Below are positions 14,392 through 22,961 of a stretch of DNA of 42,654 bases, piece by piece (position 1 is the stretch's first letter; each line of letters begins with the position of its first letter). A program made the position numbers and the translations under genes. The notes below the pieces were generated by a model, which ran no database searches, was not told where the DNA came from, and was given only the letters and a program-made list of their open reading frames with translations. The stretch spans positions 1 to 42,654 of the forward strand of contig JAVKKH010000018.1 in assembly GCA_031296405.1 (NCBI GenBank). Direction: 5' to 3'. Source of the DNA: Candidatus Tepidifontimicrobium thermophilum. Lineage in GTDB: Bacteria; Sysuimicrobiota; Sysuimicrobiia; Sysuimicrobiales; Sysuimicrobiaceae.

Positions 14392-15831
14392 GTGGCGGAG
14401 ATGTTCGTCGGCGGTGAGTTCATCCGCACCGGACGGGAGCGGTTTCCCGTGGTCAACCCCGCCACGGAAGAGGTGCTGGACACCGTCCCGCTGGCAGGCC
14501 CCGAGGAGGTGGACCTGGCGGTCCGCAGCGCCCACCAGGCCTTCCAGAGCTGGTCCGCTGTGCCCGCGGCACGCCGGGGTGACCTGCTGCTCCGGGCTGC
14601 CCACCACGTGCACGACCACCTGGAGGAGCTGGCCCGTACCCTCACCCTGGAGCAGGGCAAGCCGCTGCGGGAGGCCCGGCTGGAGATCCGCCGGTTCGTG
14701 GAGACCCTGGTGCACTACGCGGGGCTGGGCCGCAACCTGAGGGGCGGGTACGTCCCGAATTTGGACGAGGGAGCGTACGGGTTGGTGCTCAAGCGCCCCC
14801 TGGGGGTGGTGGCGGCCATCGTCCCGTGGAACTTCCCCACCACCCTGCTGGGCAACAAGCTCGGGCCGGCGCTGGTGGCGGGCAACACGGTGGTCGCCAA
14901 GCCCGCGGAGACCACGCCGCTTGCCACCCTGCGGATCGCGCAGCTGCTGCACGAGGCGGGCCTGCCTGCGGGCGTGTTCAACGTGGTGACCGGCACCGGC
15001 CCGGAGGCGGGTGAGGCCCTGGTCCGCCACCCCCTGGTACGGAAGGTGGCGTTTACCGGCTCCACCCAGGTGGGCAAGCGCATCATGGCCCTGGCGGCGG
15101 AGGGGGTCAAGCGGGTGACCCTGGAGCTGGGCGGGTCCGACCCCATGATCGTGTGCGACGACGCGGACCTGGACGAGGCGGCCAGCGCGGCCAGCGTGGG
15201 CCGGTTCTTCAACTGCGGGCAGGCGTGCGTGGCCGTGAAGCGCCTGTTTGTCTTCGAGTCCGTGGCCGAACCGTTCGTGGAGAAACTGCTGGCGAAGGTG
15301 CGGCGGCTGCGGGTGGGCCCTGGCCTGGAAGACGGCGTGCACATGGGGCCCCTGCACACCCAGCGTCAGAGGGAGCGCATCGAGGAACAGGTGCAGGACG
15401 CCCTGGACCGGGGCGCCCGGTTGCTCGTAGGCGGCCGGAGGCCGGAGGACCCGCGGCTGCAGAAGGGCTTCTTCTACGAGCCCACCGTCCTCCTGGACCC
15501 CGACCCCCAGTCCCGGGTGGCCCAGGAGGAGGTGTTCGGACCCGTGCTGCCCGTCTGGCGCGTGGCCGACCTGGAGGAAGCCATCCAGCGCGCCAACAGC
15601 TCCCCCTACGGCCTGGGTTCGTCCATCTGGACCCGCAGCCTGGAGCGGGCGTCCGTGGCCGCGGAGCGGCTGGAGGCCGGCTACACCTGGGTGAACTCCG
15701 TCAACCGGATCTACGACGAGCTGCCCTTCGGCGGGACCAAACAGAGCGGCTTCGGGAAGGAACACGGGCTGGAAGCGCTAGACTATTACATGGAAACCAA
15801 GTCCGTGGTGGTACGGGCGCTCGGGGGGTAA
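14392..15831 (+). CDS. NAD(P)-dependent aldehyde dehydrogenase (2)
   Basis: A 479-residue aldehyde dehydrogenase with Asn146 (VPWNFP), Lys170 (VAKPAE), Glu245 (LELGGSDP) and Cys279 (NCGQAC). It is clearly a paralogue of the enzyme at 12124-13575; they share NPATEEV, RRPLGVVAAIVPWN-like and FGGTKQSGFGKEHG segments, so a local duplication followed by drift is likely. I chose the GTG at 14392, with GGGGAGGAC before it; an ATG nine bases later is also possible. The gap to the upstream crotonase is 13 bases. Two such enzymes in one operon suggest two aldehyde intermediates, or a hetero-oligomer. Confidence 0.9.
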   Translation: MAEMFVGGEFIRTGRERFPVVNPATEEVLDTVPLAGPEEVDLAVRSAHQAFQSWSAVPAARRGDLLLRAAHHVHDHLEELARTLTLEQGKPLREARLEIRRFVETLVHYAGLGRNLRGGYVPNLDEGAYGLVLKRPLGVVAAIVPWNFPTTLLGNKLGPALVAGNTVVAKPAETTPLATLRIAQLLHEAGLPAGVFNVVTGTGPEAGEALVRHPLVRKVAFTGSTQVGKRIMALAAEGVKRVTLELGGSDPMIVCDDADLDEAASAASVGRFFNCGQACVAVKRLFVFESVAEPFVEKLLAKVRRLRVGPGLEDGVHMGPLHTQRQRERIEEQVQDALDRGARLLVGGRRPEDPRLQKGFFYEPTVLLDPDPQSRVAQEEVFGPVLPVWRVADLEEAIQRANSSPYGLGSSIWTRSLERASVAAERLEAGYTWVNSVNRIYDELPFGGTKQSGFGKEHGLEALDYYMETKSVVVRALGG

Positions 15832-15836
15832 CCGGG

Positions 15837-17408
15837 TTGACGACGGCCGCGGAAGTCCCGGAACGGTATAACGCCAGCACCCTGCTGGACCGCAACCTCG
15901 AACGGGGGCTCGCTCATAAGGTCTGCATCCGCTGGCAGGACGAAGAGATCACCTACGGGGAGCTTTACCGCCGGGTGTGCGGCTTCGCCAGGGCCCTGCG
16001 CAGCCTGGGCGTGCGGCGGGAGGAGCGGGTGCTGTTGGTGCTGGACGACAGCCCGGCCTTCCCCGTGGCGTTTTTGGGGGCCATCCGCGCCGGCGCCGTC
16101 CCCATCCCCACCAACCCCATGCTGCGGGCGGACGACTACGCGTACTTCCTGCAGGACAGCGCCGCCCGGGTGGTGGTCGCTGACCCGGCGCTGCTGCCGG
16201 TAGCGCACGAGGCCGCCTCCGGCCTAGCCGAGGCCCCTCAGGTAGTCGTGTCCCGTGGGAGCGCGGAGGGGGTGCTTAGCCTGGAGGAGCTGGTGGCAGC
16301 CCACGCGGGGGAGTTCCCGCCTGCCGACACCCACCGGGACGACATGGCCTTCTGGCTCTACAGCTCCGGCTCCACGGGCCGGCCCAAGGGGGTCGTGCAC
16401 CTGCAGCACGACATCCTGTACACCTGCGAGACTTACGCCCGCCACGTCCTGCGCATCACCCAGGACGACGTCACCTTCTCCGCTTCCAAGCTGTTCCACG
16501 CGTACGGCCTGGGCAACAACCTGAGCTTCCCGTACTGGGCCGGGGCGTCCACGGTGCTGCGGTCCGGCCGCCCGACTCCGGAGGGGGTGTTGGAGACGAT
16601 CCAGCGGTACCGGCCCACCCTGTTCTTCGCGGTGCCCACCCTTTACAACGCCATCCTCAACTACCCCGGAAGCGACCGGTACGACCTCTCCAGCGTACGG
16701 CTGTGCGTGTCCGCGGCGGAGGCGCTGCCCGCGGAGATCTTCCACCGGTGGAAGGACCGGTTCGGCCTGGTGATCCTGGACGGGGTGGGCAGCACCGAGA
16801 TGCTGCACATCTACTGCTCCAACACCCCGGACTCGATCCGGCCGGGCTCGTCCGGCAGACCCGTGCCCGGGTACGAGCTGAAGATCCTCTCTCCGGACAC
16901 CGGCCAGCCGGTGCCGCCCGGAGAGGTGGGGGACCTGTACGTGAAGGGCGACAGCGAGCTGGCTCTGTACTGGCACCAGCACGAGAAGACCAAGCGCAGC
17001 CTGCACGGGGGCTGGTTCTACACCGGGGACCGCTACCGGGTGGACGAGGACGGGTTCTACTGGTACGAGGGCCGCAGCGACGACATGATCAAGGTCGGGG
17101 GGCTGTGGGTGTCGCCCGTGGAGATCGAGAACACCCTCATCGAGCACCCCGCGGTGCAGGAGGCCGCGGTGGTGGGCGTTCCCGTGGAAGGGCTCACCCG
17201 CATCCGTGCCTTCGTGGTCCTCAAAGCAGGCCAGGCCCCCTCCGACGCCCTGGCGCAGGCGCTCCAGGAGTGGTGCAAGGACCGGCTGGCGCGGTACAAG
17301 TACCCGCACTACGTCACGTTCACCGACGACCTCCCCAAGACCGTGACGGGTAAGATCCAGCGGTTCAGGCTGCGGGAAGCAGGGGCTCCGGCTCCCGCGG
17401 GGAGCTAA
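15837..17408 (+). CDS. Benzoate-CoA-ligase-family ligase (2)
   Basis: A 523-residue AMP-forming ligase. The phosphate loop is YSSGSTGRPKGVVH, the adenine motif DGVGSTEMLHIY, the hinge motif YEGRSDDMIKVGG and the catalytic lysine is in KTVTGKIQRFRLRE. SASKLFHAYGLGNNLSFP and GSTEMLHI follow benzoate-CoA ligases such as BadA closely, as I remember them, so benzoate or a small substituted benzoate is the best guess for the acid. The only start near the preceding gene in frame is TTG at 15837, five bases after the dehydrogenase stop, with GGGGGG upstream. It closes the operon; 126 bases follow before the first Liv gene. Confidence 0.88.
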   Translation: MTTAAEVPERYNASTLLDRNLERGLAHKVCIRWQDEEITYGELYRRVCGFARALRSLGVRREERVLLVLDDSPAFPVAFLGAIRAGAVPIPTNPMLRADDYAYFLQDSAARVVVADPALLPVAHEAASGLAEAPQVVVSRGSAEGVLSLEELVAAHAGEFPPADTHRDDMAFWLYSSGSTGRPKGVVHLQHDILYTCETYARHVLRITQDDVTFSASKLFHAYGLGNNLSFPYWAGASTVLRSGRPTPEGVLETIQRYRPTLFFAVPTLYNAILNYPGSDRYDLSSVRLCVSAAEALPAEIFHRWKDRFGLVILDGVGSTEMLHIYCSNTPDSIRPGSSGRPVPGYELKILSPDTGQPVPPGEVGDLYVKGDSELALYWHQHEKTKRSLHGGWFYTGDRYRVDEDGFYWYEGRSDDMIKVGGLWVSPVEIENTLIEHPAVQEAAVVGVPVEGLTRIRAFVVLKAGQAPSDALAQALQEWCKDRLARYKYPHYVTFTDDLPKTVTGKIQRFRLREAGAPAPAGS

Positions 17409-17534
17409 AAGGGGTCTCGGGGAGGAGAGGCATTTGCACTAGGTTTCCTGGCACAGGCCGACCATGACGGTGCGGTTGACCGCGTGGTAAGGTACGGGCC
17501 AGTGTTCGCGAAGAAGCAAAGGAGGTGGTGGGAC
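17409..17534 (+). promoter_or_regulatory. Intergenic leader before the first Liv cluster, with weak operator-like site
   Basis: This gap separates the paa operon from the substrate-binding protein gene. TTGACCGCGTGGTAAG at 17476-17491 has the 6-4-6 shape of the PaaR-like sites at 9419-9538, with a matching TTGACC arm but a poorer second arm. An extended -10-like TGGTAAGGT overlaps it (17485-17493); no good -35 is seen. AAAGGAGGTGG before the GTG at 17535 is a strong ribosome binding site. No clear terminator for the upstream operon is visible. Confidence 0.35.
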
Positions 17535-18731
17535 GTGCGGGGTCGACGGGTGGTAGCGGTCTGCGCGGTGGTGCTGGCGGTGGGGCTGGTGGCGAGCCTC
17601 GGGGGCGCGCAACAGAGGCCCCTGAAAGTGGCGTTCCTCAGTTCCCTGAGCGGGCCGTTTGCCTTCTGGGGAGTGAACGCCCGGGACGGGATGCGGATGG
17701 CGGTGGCGGAGCTGAACGAGGCGGGCGGGGTCCTGGGCCGGCCCGTGGAGTTCGTGGAGCGGGACGACCGCAACAACCCCGCGGAGGCCATCAGCGCCTT
17801 CCGGTTCCTGGTGGAGCGGGAGGGGATCAGCGCCGCGGGCGCGGTGATCAGCAGCGACGTGGCGCTCGCGGCCTCCCGGGAGGCGGAGACCCTGCGGGTG
17901 CCCCTGTTCCTGACCATGGCCGGCTCCCACGCCATCCTGCGCAAGACCAGCCGGTTCACCTTCCGGACGTGTCTGGTGGCCGCGCCCATGTACGTGCAGG
18001 CCATCGCGGCCATGGTCCAGCACGCTAAGTACGCCCGGGTGGGGAACCTCATCGCGGACTACGCGTGGGGCCACTCCATCCGGGAGGCCGTGGAGCGGTA
18101 CGTGGCGGGACTGCCGGGCGTGCGGGTGCAGACGGAGGTGGCGCCGGTGACCGCCGCGGACTTCACCCCGTACCTGCGGCGGCTGCAGGCCTTCGACCCC
18201 CAGCTGCTGGTGATCGCGGGCCACCCGCCCGGCAACCCGGTCATCGTCCGGCAGGCCGCAGAGCTGGGCATGCGCCAGCAGCTCATCGGCTCCGTGCTGC
18301 CGCCCGAGCTCATGGTGCAGCGGGGCGGGGAAGCGGTGTTCAGCCGGTTTTTGGACTACTCCTGCGTGGACTTCACCACCCCGGCCTTCCGGCAGCTGGC
18401 CGCCAAGTACTACAGCCTGTACAAGCGGTACTTCGACAACAGCGCGTTTTCCGGTTACGTGATCGTGAAGATGGTGGCGGACGCGGCGAAGAAAGCGGGC
18501 AGCACGGACCCGCGGGCCGTCGCGGACGTGATCCGCAAGGGCCGGTTCGTGCAGCCGGGCTACGCTTTCCCTCACTCGTACACCGAGTGGGGCGAACTGA
18601 AGGAGGCGCGGATCGTGTTCTTCACCATCGAGCGGGGCGAGGTCCCGGGCGGGGTGTGCCCGGGCTGCGGCTGGGCGCAGAAGTACCAGTTCCGCAGCAC
18701 CCTCCTGCAGCCGTATGTCCCGGCCGAGTGA
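17535..18731 (+). CDS. livK: Liv-type ABC transporter, substrate-binding protein (1)
   Basis: A 398-residue exported protein of the branched-chain amino acid/aromatic acid binding family. The first 26 or so residues form a signal peptide (RGRRVVAV, a hydrophobic stretch, then a cut near GGAQQ) with no lipobox cysteine. The mature part opens with LKVAFLSSLSGPFAFWG, the typical first strand of type I periplasmic binding domains. A short Cys-containing tail (GGVCPGCGWAQ) near the C-terminus is also seen in ABC binding proteins of organic acids. I chose the GTG at 17535, with a strong GGAGG site. Its end overlaps the next gene (ATPase) by 17 bases. Next to ligases, the ligand is more likely an aromatic or other carboxylic acid than leucine; this is inference. 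Confidence 0.88.
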   Translation: MRGRRVVAVCAVVLAVGLVASLGGAQQRPLKVAFLSSLSGPFAFWGVNARDGMRMAVAELNEAGGVLGRPVEFVERDDRNNPAEAISAFRFLVEREGISAAGAVISSDVALAASREAETLRVPLFLTMAGSHAILRKTSRFTFRTCLVAAPMYVQAIAAMVQHAKYARVGNLIADYAWGHSIREAVERYVAGLPGVRVQTEVAPVTAADFTPYLRRLQAFDPQLLVIAGHPPGNPVIVRQAAELGMRQQLIGSVLPPELMVQRGGEAVFSRFLDYSCVDFTTPAFRQLAAKYYSLYKRYFDNSAFSGYVIVKMVADAAKKAGSTDPRAVADVIRKGRFVQPGYAFPHSYTEWGELKEARIVFFTIERGEVPGGVCPGCGWAQKYQFRSTLLQPYVPAE

Positions 18732-19479
18732 GCCTGTCCTCCGGTGCCGCGGCATCACCAAGCGGTTCGGGGGGGTGGTGGCTCTCCGGGACGTGACGCT
18801 GGAGGTGGAGCCGAAAGCCCTGGTGGGGCTGATTGGCCCCAACGGGGCAGGCAAGAGCACCCTGCTGAACGTGGTGTGCGGCTTGAGCCGTCCGGACTCC
18901 GGGACCGTGGAGCTGGACGGCCGGCCCGTCACGGGTCTGCCGGCCCACGCGGTGGCCCGGCGCGGGGTGGGCCGCGTGCTGCAGATCCCTCGTCTATTCC
19001 CCAGCCTGACGGTGGAGGAGACCGTGCGGGTGGGTGCGCTGTTCGGCTCCCCTGACTCCCCCGGGCCTGCGCAGACCGCCCGGCGGGTCGACGAAGCCCT
19101 GGAGCTGGTGGAGCTCAGGGACCGCAGGACCGAGCCCGTGGGCCGGCTCAACACGCAGGAAAAGCGCCTGGTGGACCTGGCGCGGGCGCTGGCGGGCCAG
19201 CCCAAGCTCCTCCTGGTGGACGAGCTGATGAGCGGGCTCAACCCCGTGGAGATCCAGCGCTGCACGGCCCTGCTGCGCCGGGTGCGGGAGGAGCGGGGCG
19301 CGGCCATCCTGTGGGTGGAGCACGTTATGGACGCGGTGCTGGGCACGGTGGAACGGGTGGTGGTGCTGGACCACGGGGCGGTGATCGCCCAGGGCCCGCC
19401 CGCGCAGGTGGCGAAGGACCCCGCGGTGGTGGAGGCTTACCTGGGAGTAGACTTCCACGCGGCGGAGGTGGCGGGCTAG
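18715..19479 (+). CDS. livG: Liv-type ABC transporter ATPase LivG (1)
   Basis: A 254-residue ATP-binding protein. Walker A is GPNGAGKST (residues 41-49) and Walker B ends at Asp169-Glu170 (KLLLVDE); the switch His is in VEHVMD. The ABC signature, usually LSGGQ or, in LivG, LPYGQ-like, is LNTQEKR here (145-151), with neither glycine. The helix after it (LVDLARALAGQPK) is normal. So this half-site may hydrolyse ATP poorly and depend on the LivF partner, whose signature is intact. The ATG overlaps the binding-protein gene. It is followed after 3 bases by livF. Confidence 0.9.
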   Translation: MSRPSEPVLRCRGITKRFGGVVALRDVTLEVEPKALVGLIGPNGAGKSTLLNVVCGLSRPDSGTVELDGRPVTGLPAHAVARRGVGRVLQIPRLFPSLTVEETVRVGALFGSPDSPGPAQTARRVDEALELVELRDRRTEPVGRLNTQEKRLVDLARALAGQPKLLLVDELMSGLNPVEIQRCTALLRRVREERGAAILWVEHVMDAVLGTVERVVVLDHGAVIAQGPPAQVAKDPAVVEAYLGVDFHAAEVAG

Positions 19480-19482
19480 CCC

Positions 19483-20184
19483 ATGCTGGAAGTCCAGGAC
19501 CTGTGGGCGGGCTACGACGACGTGGCGGTGGTGCGCGGGGTCAGCCTGCGGGTGGCCGACGGGGAGGCCATCGCGGTGCTGGGCCCCAACGGCGCGGGCA
19601 AGACTACCCTGTTCCGCTCCCTGGTGGGCCTGGTGCGGCCCCAGAAGGGCTCCGTGCGTTTCGAGGGTCGGCCCCTACACGGCCTCCGGCCCCACGAGGT
19701 GGTCCGCCAGGGCGTGGCGTACGTGGCCGCGGAGCGGGAGCTGTTCCCCCAGCTGACCGTGCTGGAGAACCTGGAGCTGGGCGCGTACGCGCGCCCGGAG
19801 GGCGCGCGTCAGCGTCTCGAGATGGTGTTCGACCTGTTCCCCCGGCTTGCGGAGCGCAAGGGACAGCGCGCGGGGACCCTGTCCGGAGGCGAGCAGCAGA
19901 TGCTGGCCATCGCGCGGGCGCTGATGGCGCAGCCGAAGCTGCTGCTGCTGGACGAGCCGTCCACCGGGCTGGCACCGAGGCTGGTGGCGGAGCTGTACCG
20001 GAGGCTCGAGACCCTCCGGCGGCAGGGGGTCACCATCCTGCTGGCCGAGCAGCAGGTGGGCGCGGCCCTGGGGCTGTGCTCCCGCGTGTACGTGCTGAAG
20101 GACGGGGGCGTGGCGTTTGAAGGGGAGGCCGCGGACCTGCGGGGCAGCGCGCAGCTGCGTGTGGCGTACCTCGGGGGGACGTAA
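19483..20184 (+). CDS. livF: Liv-type ABC transporter ATPase LivF (1)
   Basis: A 233-residue ATPase with Walker A GPNGAGKT (34-41), an intact signature LSGGEQQ (133-139), Walker B LLLLDEPS with Asp157-Glu158, and the switch region LLAEQQ in place of the usual histidine, as is common in LivF. EREL..LTVLENL is the LivF hallmark between Walker A and the signature. It forms a heterodimer with the LivG encoded just before it. The permease gene starts at 20187, 2 bases after the stop. Confidence 0.92.
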   Translation: MLEVQDLWAGYDDVAVVRGVSLRVADGEAIAVLGPNGAGKTTLFRSLVGLVRPQKGSVRFEGRPLHGLRPHEVVRQGVAYVAAERELFPQLTVLENLELGAYARPEGARQRLEMVFDLFPRLAERKGQRAGTLSGGEQQMLAIARALMAQPKLLLLDEPSTGLAPRLVAELYRRLETLRRQGVTILLAEQQVGAALGLCSRVYVLKDGGVAFEGEAADLRGSAQLRVAYLGGT

Positions 20185-20186
20185 CG

Positions 20187-21041
20187 GTGGGCGTGGTCCT
20201 GGACGGGCTGGTGCTGGGGCTGCAGCTGGCGCTGCTGTCGGTGGGGGTCGTGTTCGTGTACGGCCTGGGCGGCGTGCTGAACCTGGCCCACGGGCAGGTG
20301 GCGGTGGCCGGAGGCCTGGTGGCAGCCCTGCTCCTGCAGGCGAGGGTGAACCCGGTATTGAGCGGGCTCGGAGGCGTGGTGGCTGCGGGTGTGGTGGCCC
20401 TCCTCCTGGACCGCACCCTGCTGCAGCCCGCGTACCGCCGCAGGGGCGAGGAGCGGCTGCTGCTGGCCCTCATCCTGACCCTGGGCACGTCCTTTGCCCT
20501 GGACGGTTTCTTCACCTTCCGCTACCCGAACGTGGCCCTGAGCCTGCGGCTAGCTGCGCCGTCGGTGGAGGTGGGCGGGATCACCGTGCGTACCGCCAGC
20601 CTCGTGGTGGGAGGTCTGTCCCTAGCGACCTTCGGGCTGCTGCTGGTGTTCCTGAAGGGCACCCGGTTAGGCAAGGCCATCCGCTGCATCATCCAGAACG
20701 AGGCCGGGGCGTGGCTGTGCGGCGTGGACGTGGATCGGGCGCGGACCGTTACCCTGTTCCTGAGCGGCGTGCTGGCAGGGGTCGCGGCGCTGGGACAGGG
20801 GTTCTTCTCGTACCTGGGACCCGACATGGGGCCGGAGTTCACCATCCTGGCCCTGATCGTGGCGGTGGTGGGAGGCGTGCGTAGCCTCACCGGCACGTTC
20901 CTGGCGAGCCTGCTTTTGGGGATGGTGAACGCCGCGCTGAGCTACTGGGTCGGCACCTACCTCACCTGGATCGCCCTCCTGGCGGTGGCGGTGGCCACTC
21001 TGCTGGTGCGTCCGGAGGGCCTGCTGGCGTACTGGCCATGA
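20187..21041 (+). CDS. livH: Liv-type ABC permease LivH (1)
   Basis: A 284-residue membrane protein with about eight hydrophobic helices. The family motif near the N-terminus is GVLNLAHGQV, and the ATPase-contact region is KAIRCIIQNEAGAWLCGVDVDR, a variant of the LivH RAxAQ loop. It ends with LVRPEGLLA, usual for these permeases. GTG start; the 3' end overlaps the livM start by 4 bases. Together with LivM it makes the channel for the solute delivered by the binding protein at 17535. Confidence 0.9.
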   Translation: MGVVLDGLVLGLQLALLSVGVVFVYGLGGVLNLAHGQVAVAGGLVAALLLQARVNPVLSGLGGVVAAGVVALLLDRTLLQPAYRRRGEERLLLALILTLGTSFALDGFFTFRYPNVALSLRLAAPSVEVGGITVRTASLVVGGLSLATFGLLLVFLKGTRLGKAIRCIIQNEAGAWLCGVDVDRARTVTLFLSGVLAGVAALGQGFFSYLGPDMGPEFTILALIVAVVGGVRSLTGTFLASLLLGMVNAALSYWVGTYLTWIALLAVAVATLLVRPEGLLAYWP

Positions 21042-22057
21042 GCGTACCGTGGACCCGGCAGGCGGCCCCTGTCGTCGCGGTGGCGGCGGTGCTGGCCGCC
21101 GTGCCCCTGGGGGTGGGCGACAGCCCGTACCAGATGCGGATCGCCACCCTGATGCTGGTCCTGGCCTGCTATGCGGTAGCGTTCAACCTGCTGTTCGGAC
21201 ACACCAACCAGCTGTTCCTGTGCGTGGGCGCCCTGGCGAGCCTGGGCGGCTACCTGTCGGTGATCCTGGTGCGGGACCTGAAGCTAGCGAGCCTGGCCGC
21301 GGTGGGGCTGGCCACGGTAGCCGCGGCCGCCACAGGGGGCTTCTTGAGCTACGTGAGCGTGCGGCGCGGCTTCGGGGTGCTGTTCGTGGGGATCGTCACC
21401 CTGGCGGTCTCCCTGATCGTGCACAACCTCCTGCTGGGCCTGCGGGACCTGACCAACGGCGAGACCGGCATCGTGACCCGCGGGCTTGGGATGGGGCTCG
21501 GCGACCACCCGCTTAAGGCCTACTACGTCCTGCTGGCCGTGATGGTGGCCTCCCTTGCGGCCTACCGGTGGCTGTTCGGCTCTCGGCACGGTGCGGCCCT
21601 GCACGCCCTCAGCGAGGACGAGGTCAGCGCGGAGCTTTCGGGCATCGACGTGACGCGGTACAAGGTGGCCTGCGCGGCGGGTGCGTCGGCCCTGGTGGGC
21701 CTGGTGGGGGCCCTGTACGCGGACCTGAACGGGTTCATCAGCCCGTCGGTGTACGCGGTGGGGCACGTGGACATCCCGGTGCTGGTCGCCCTCCTCCTCG
21801 GCGGGATGCGGACCCTGCTGGGGCCCGTGGTGGGCGCGGCTCTGTTCAGCTTGGTGGACGAACTAGTGCGGCCCTTCGGTCAGCTGACGGTCCTGGCCTA
21901 CGGCGTCCTGCTGGTGGCGCTGTTCCTGCTGTTCCGGCAGGGGGTCGTCCCGGTGGTTCAGAGCGCCCTGGGCCGACGCGTGCCGGCGCTGCGGGCCCCG
22001 AGCTCCCGGACAGCCGCCAAGGAGGAGGTGGCGGGTGGGACCGAGGCCGGACGGTAA
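21038..22057 (+). CDS. livM: Liv-type ABC permease LivM (1)
   Basis: A 339-residue membrane permease with about nine to ten hydrophobic segments. The expected LivM order is seen: an N-terminal pair of helices, AVAFNLLFGHTNQLFLCVGA (a variant of the usual NLLxGxxGQxSLGH), the ATPase-contact loop HALSEDEVSAELSGIDVTRYK, and a final LLF. The last 40 residues form a polar tail that overlaps the next gene. The ATG overlaps livH by 4 bases. The variant G-H-T-N-Q in the first motif departs from most family members. Confidence 0.88.
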   Translation: MSVPWTRQAAPVVAVAAVLAAVPLGVGDSPYQMRIATLMLVLACYAVAFNLLFGHTNQLFLCVGALASLGGYLSVILVRDLKLASLAAVGLATVAAAATGGFLSYVSVRRGFGVLFVGIVTLAVSLIVHNLLLGLRDLTNGETGIVTRGLGMGLGDHPLKAYYVLLAVMVASLAAYRWLFGSRHGAALHALSEDEVSAELSGIDVTRYKVACAAGASALVGLVGALYADLNGFISPSVYAVGHVDIPVLVALLLGGMRTLLGPVVGAALFSLVDELVRPFGQLTVLAYGVLLVALFLLFRQGVVPVVQSALGRRVPALRAPSSRTAAKEEVAGGTEAGR

Positions 22058-22961
22058 GCTGGTCCCGCTCCGGGAGGCCATCTCCCGCTTCGTCCCCGAG
22101 GGCGCCACCGTGGTCATGGGCACGTGCCTGGAGAGCCTCATCCCCTTCGCCGCGGGGCACGAGATCATCCGGCAGCGCAGGCGTGACCTGACCCTGGTGG
22201 GCCCCATCTCCGACGTGCTCTTTGACCAGCTCATCGGTGCCGGGTGCGTGGCCCGCGTGGTGGCCGCGTGGGTGGGCAACGTGTCCGCGGGGCTGGGCCA
22301 CGCGTACCGGCGCGCCACGGAGCACGGGATCCCGCGGCCCGTGGAGGTGGTGGACACCTCCAACTTCGCCGTGGCCCTGGCGCTGATGGCGGGCGCCCTG
22401 GGAGTGCCGTACCTGCCCACCCGGTCGCTTTTGGGCAGCGACGTCCCCCGCCACGCGGAGGCCTTCCGCTTCTCGGAAGACCCCTGGAGCGGCGAACCCC
22501 TCCTGCTGGTGCGCGCCATCCAGCCGGACGTGGCCATCCTGGCGGTGCAGCGGTCCGACCCGGACGGCAACGCCCACCTGTGGGGCAACCTGGGCGTGAC
22601 GGAGGAGGCGGCTTTGGCCTCCCGGCACGTGGTGCTCCTCGCAGAGGAGGTGGTGGACCCCGAGGTGATCCGCAGCGACCCCAACCGTGTCCTGCTGCCC
22701 GGGTTCAAGGTGTCCGCGGTGGTGCACTGCCCGGGCGGCTGCCACCCCTCACCCGTTCCGGGCTACTACCGCAGGGACCACGCCTTCTACGAGGAGTACC
22801 ACCGGGCCACCCGGACGGAGGAGGGCTTCCGGGAGTGGCTGCGCACCTGGGTCCTGGAGGTGCCCGACCGGCAGGCCTACCTGGAGCGGCTGGGGCCGCG
22901 GTGGGAGGCCCTGCGACGGCTCCAGCCGGCGCCCGCAGCTCCGGTGGACTACGCGTGGTGA
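22035..22961 (+). CDS. Family I CoA-transferase, alpha subunit (glutaconate/IpdA type)
   Basis: A 308-residue protein of the CoA-transferase alpha family (GctA, CatI, IpdA). Seen are GATVVMGTCLES near residues 23-34, AAWVGNVSAGLGHAYRRA, and VAILAVQRSDPDGNAHLWG, the typical strand and DxxGN turn before the CoA site. Known relatives transfer CoA between dicarboxylic acids, or, in IpdAB, open the last ring in steroid breakdown. The GTG at 22035 has GGAGGAGGTGG upstream and overlaps the livM tail. Located between two importers, it may load CoA onto the imported acid. Which substrate cannot be decided here. Confidence 0.85.
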   Translation: MGPRPDGKLVPLREAISRFVPEGATVVMGTCLESLIPFAAGHEIIRQRRRDLTLVGPISDVLFDQLIGAGCVARVVAAWVGNVSAGLGHAYRRATEHGIPRPVEVVDTSNFAVALALMAGALGVPYLPTRSLLGSDVPRHAEAFRFSEDPWSGEPLLLVRAIQPDVAILAVQRSDPDGNAHLWGNLGVTEEAALASRHVVLLAEEVVDPEVIRSDPNRVLLPGFKVSAVVHCPGGCHPSPVPGYYRRDHAFYEEYHRATRTEEGFREWLRTWVLEVPDRQAYLERLGPRWEALRRLQPAPAAPVDYAW

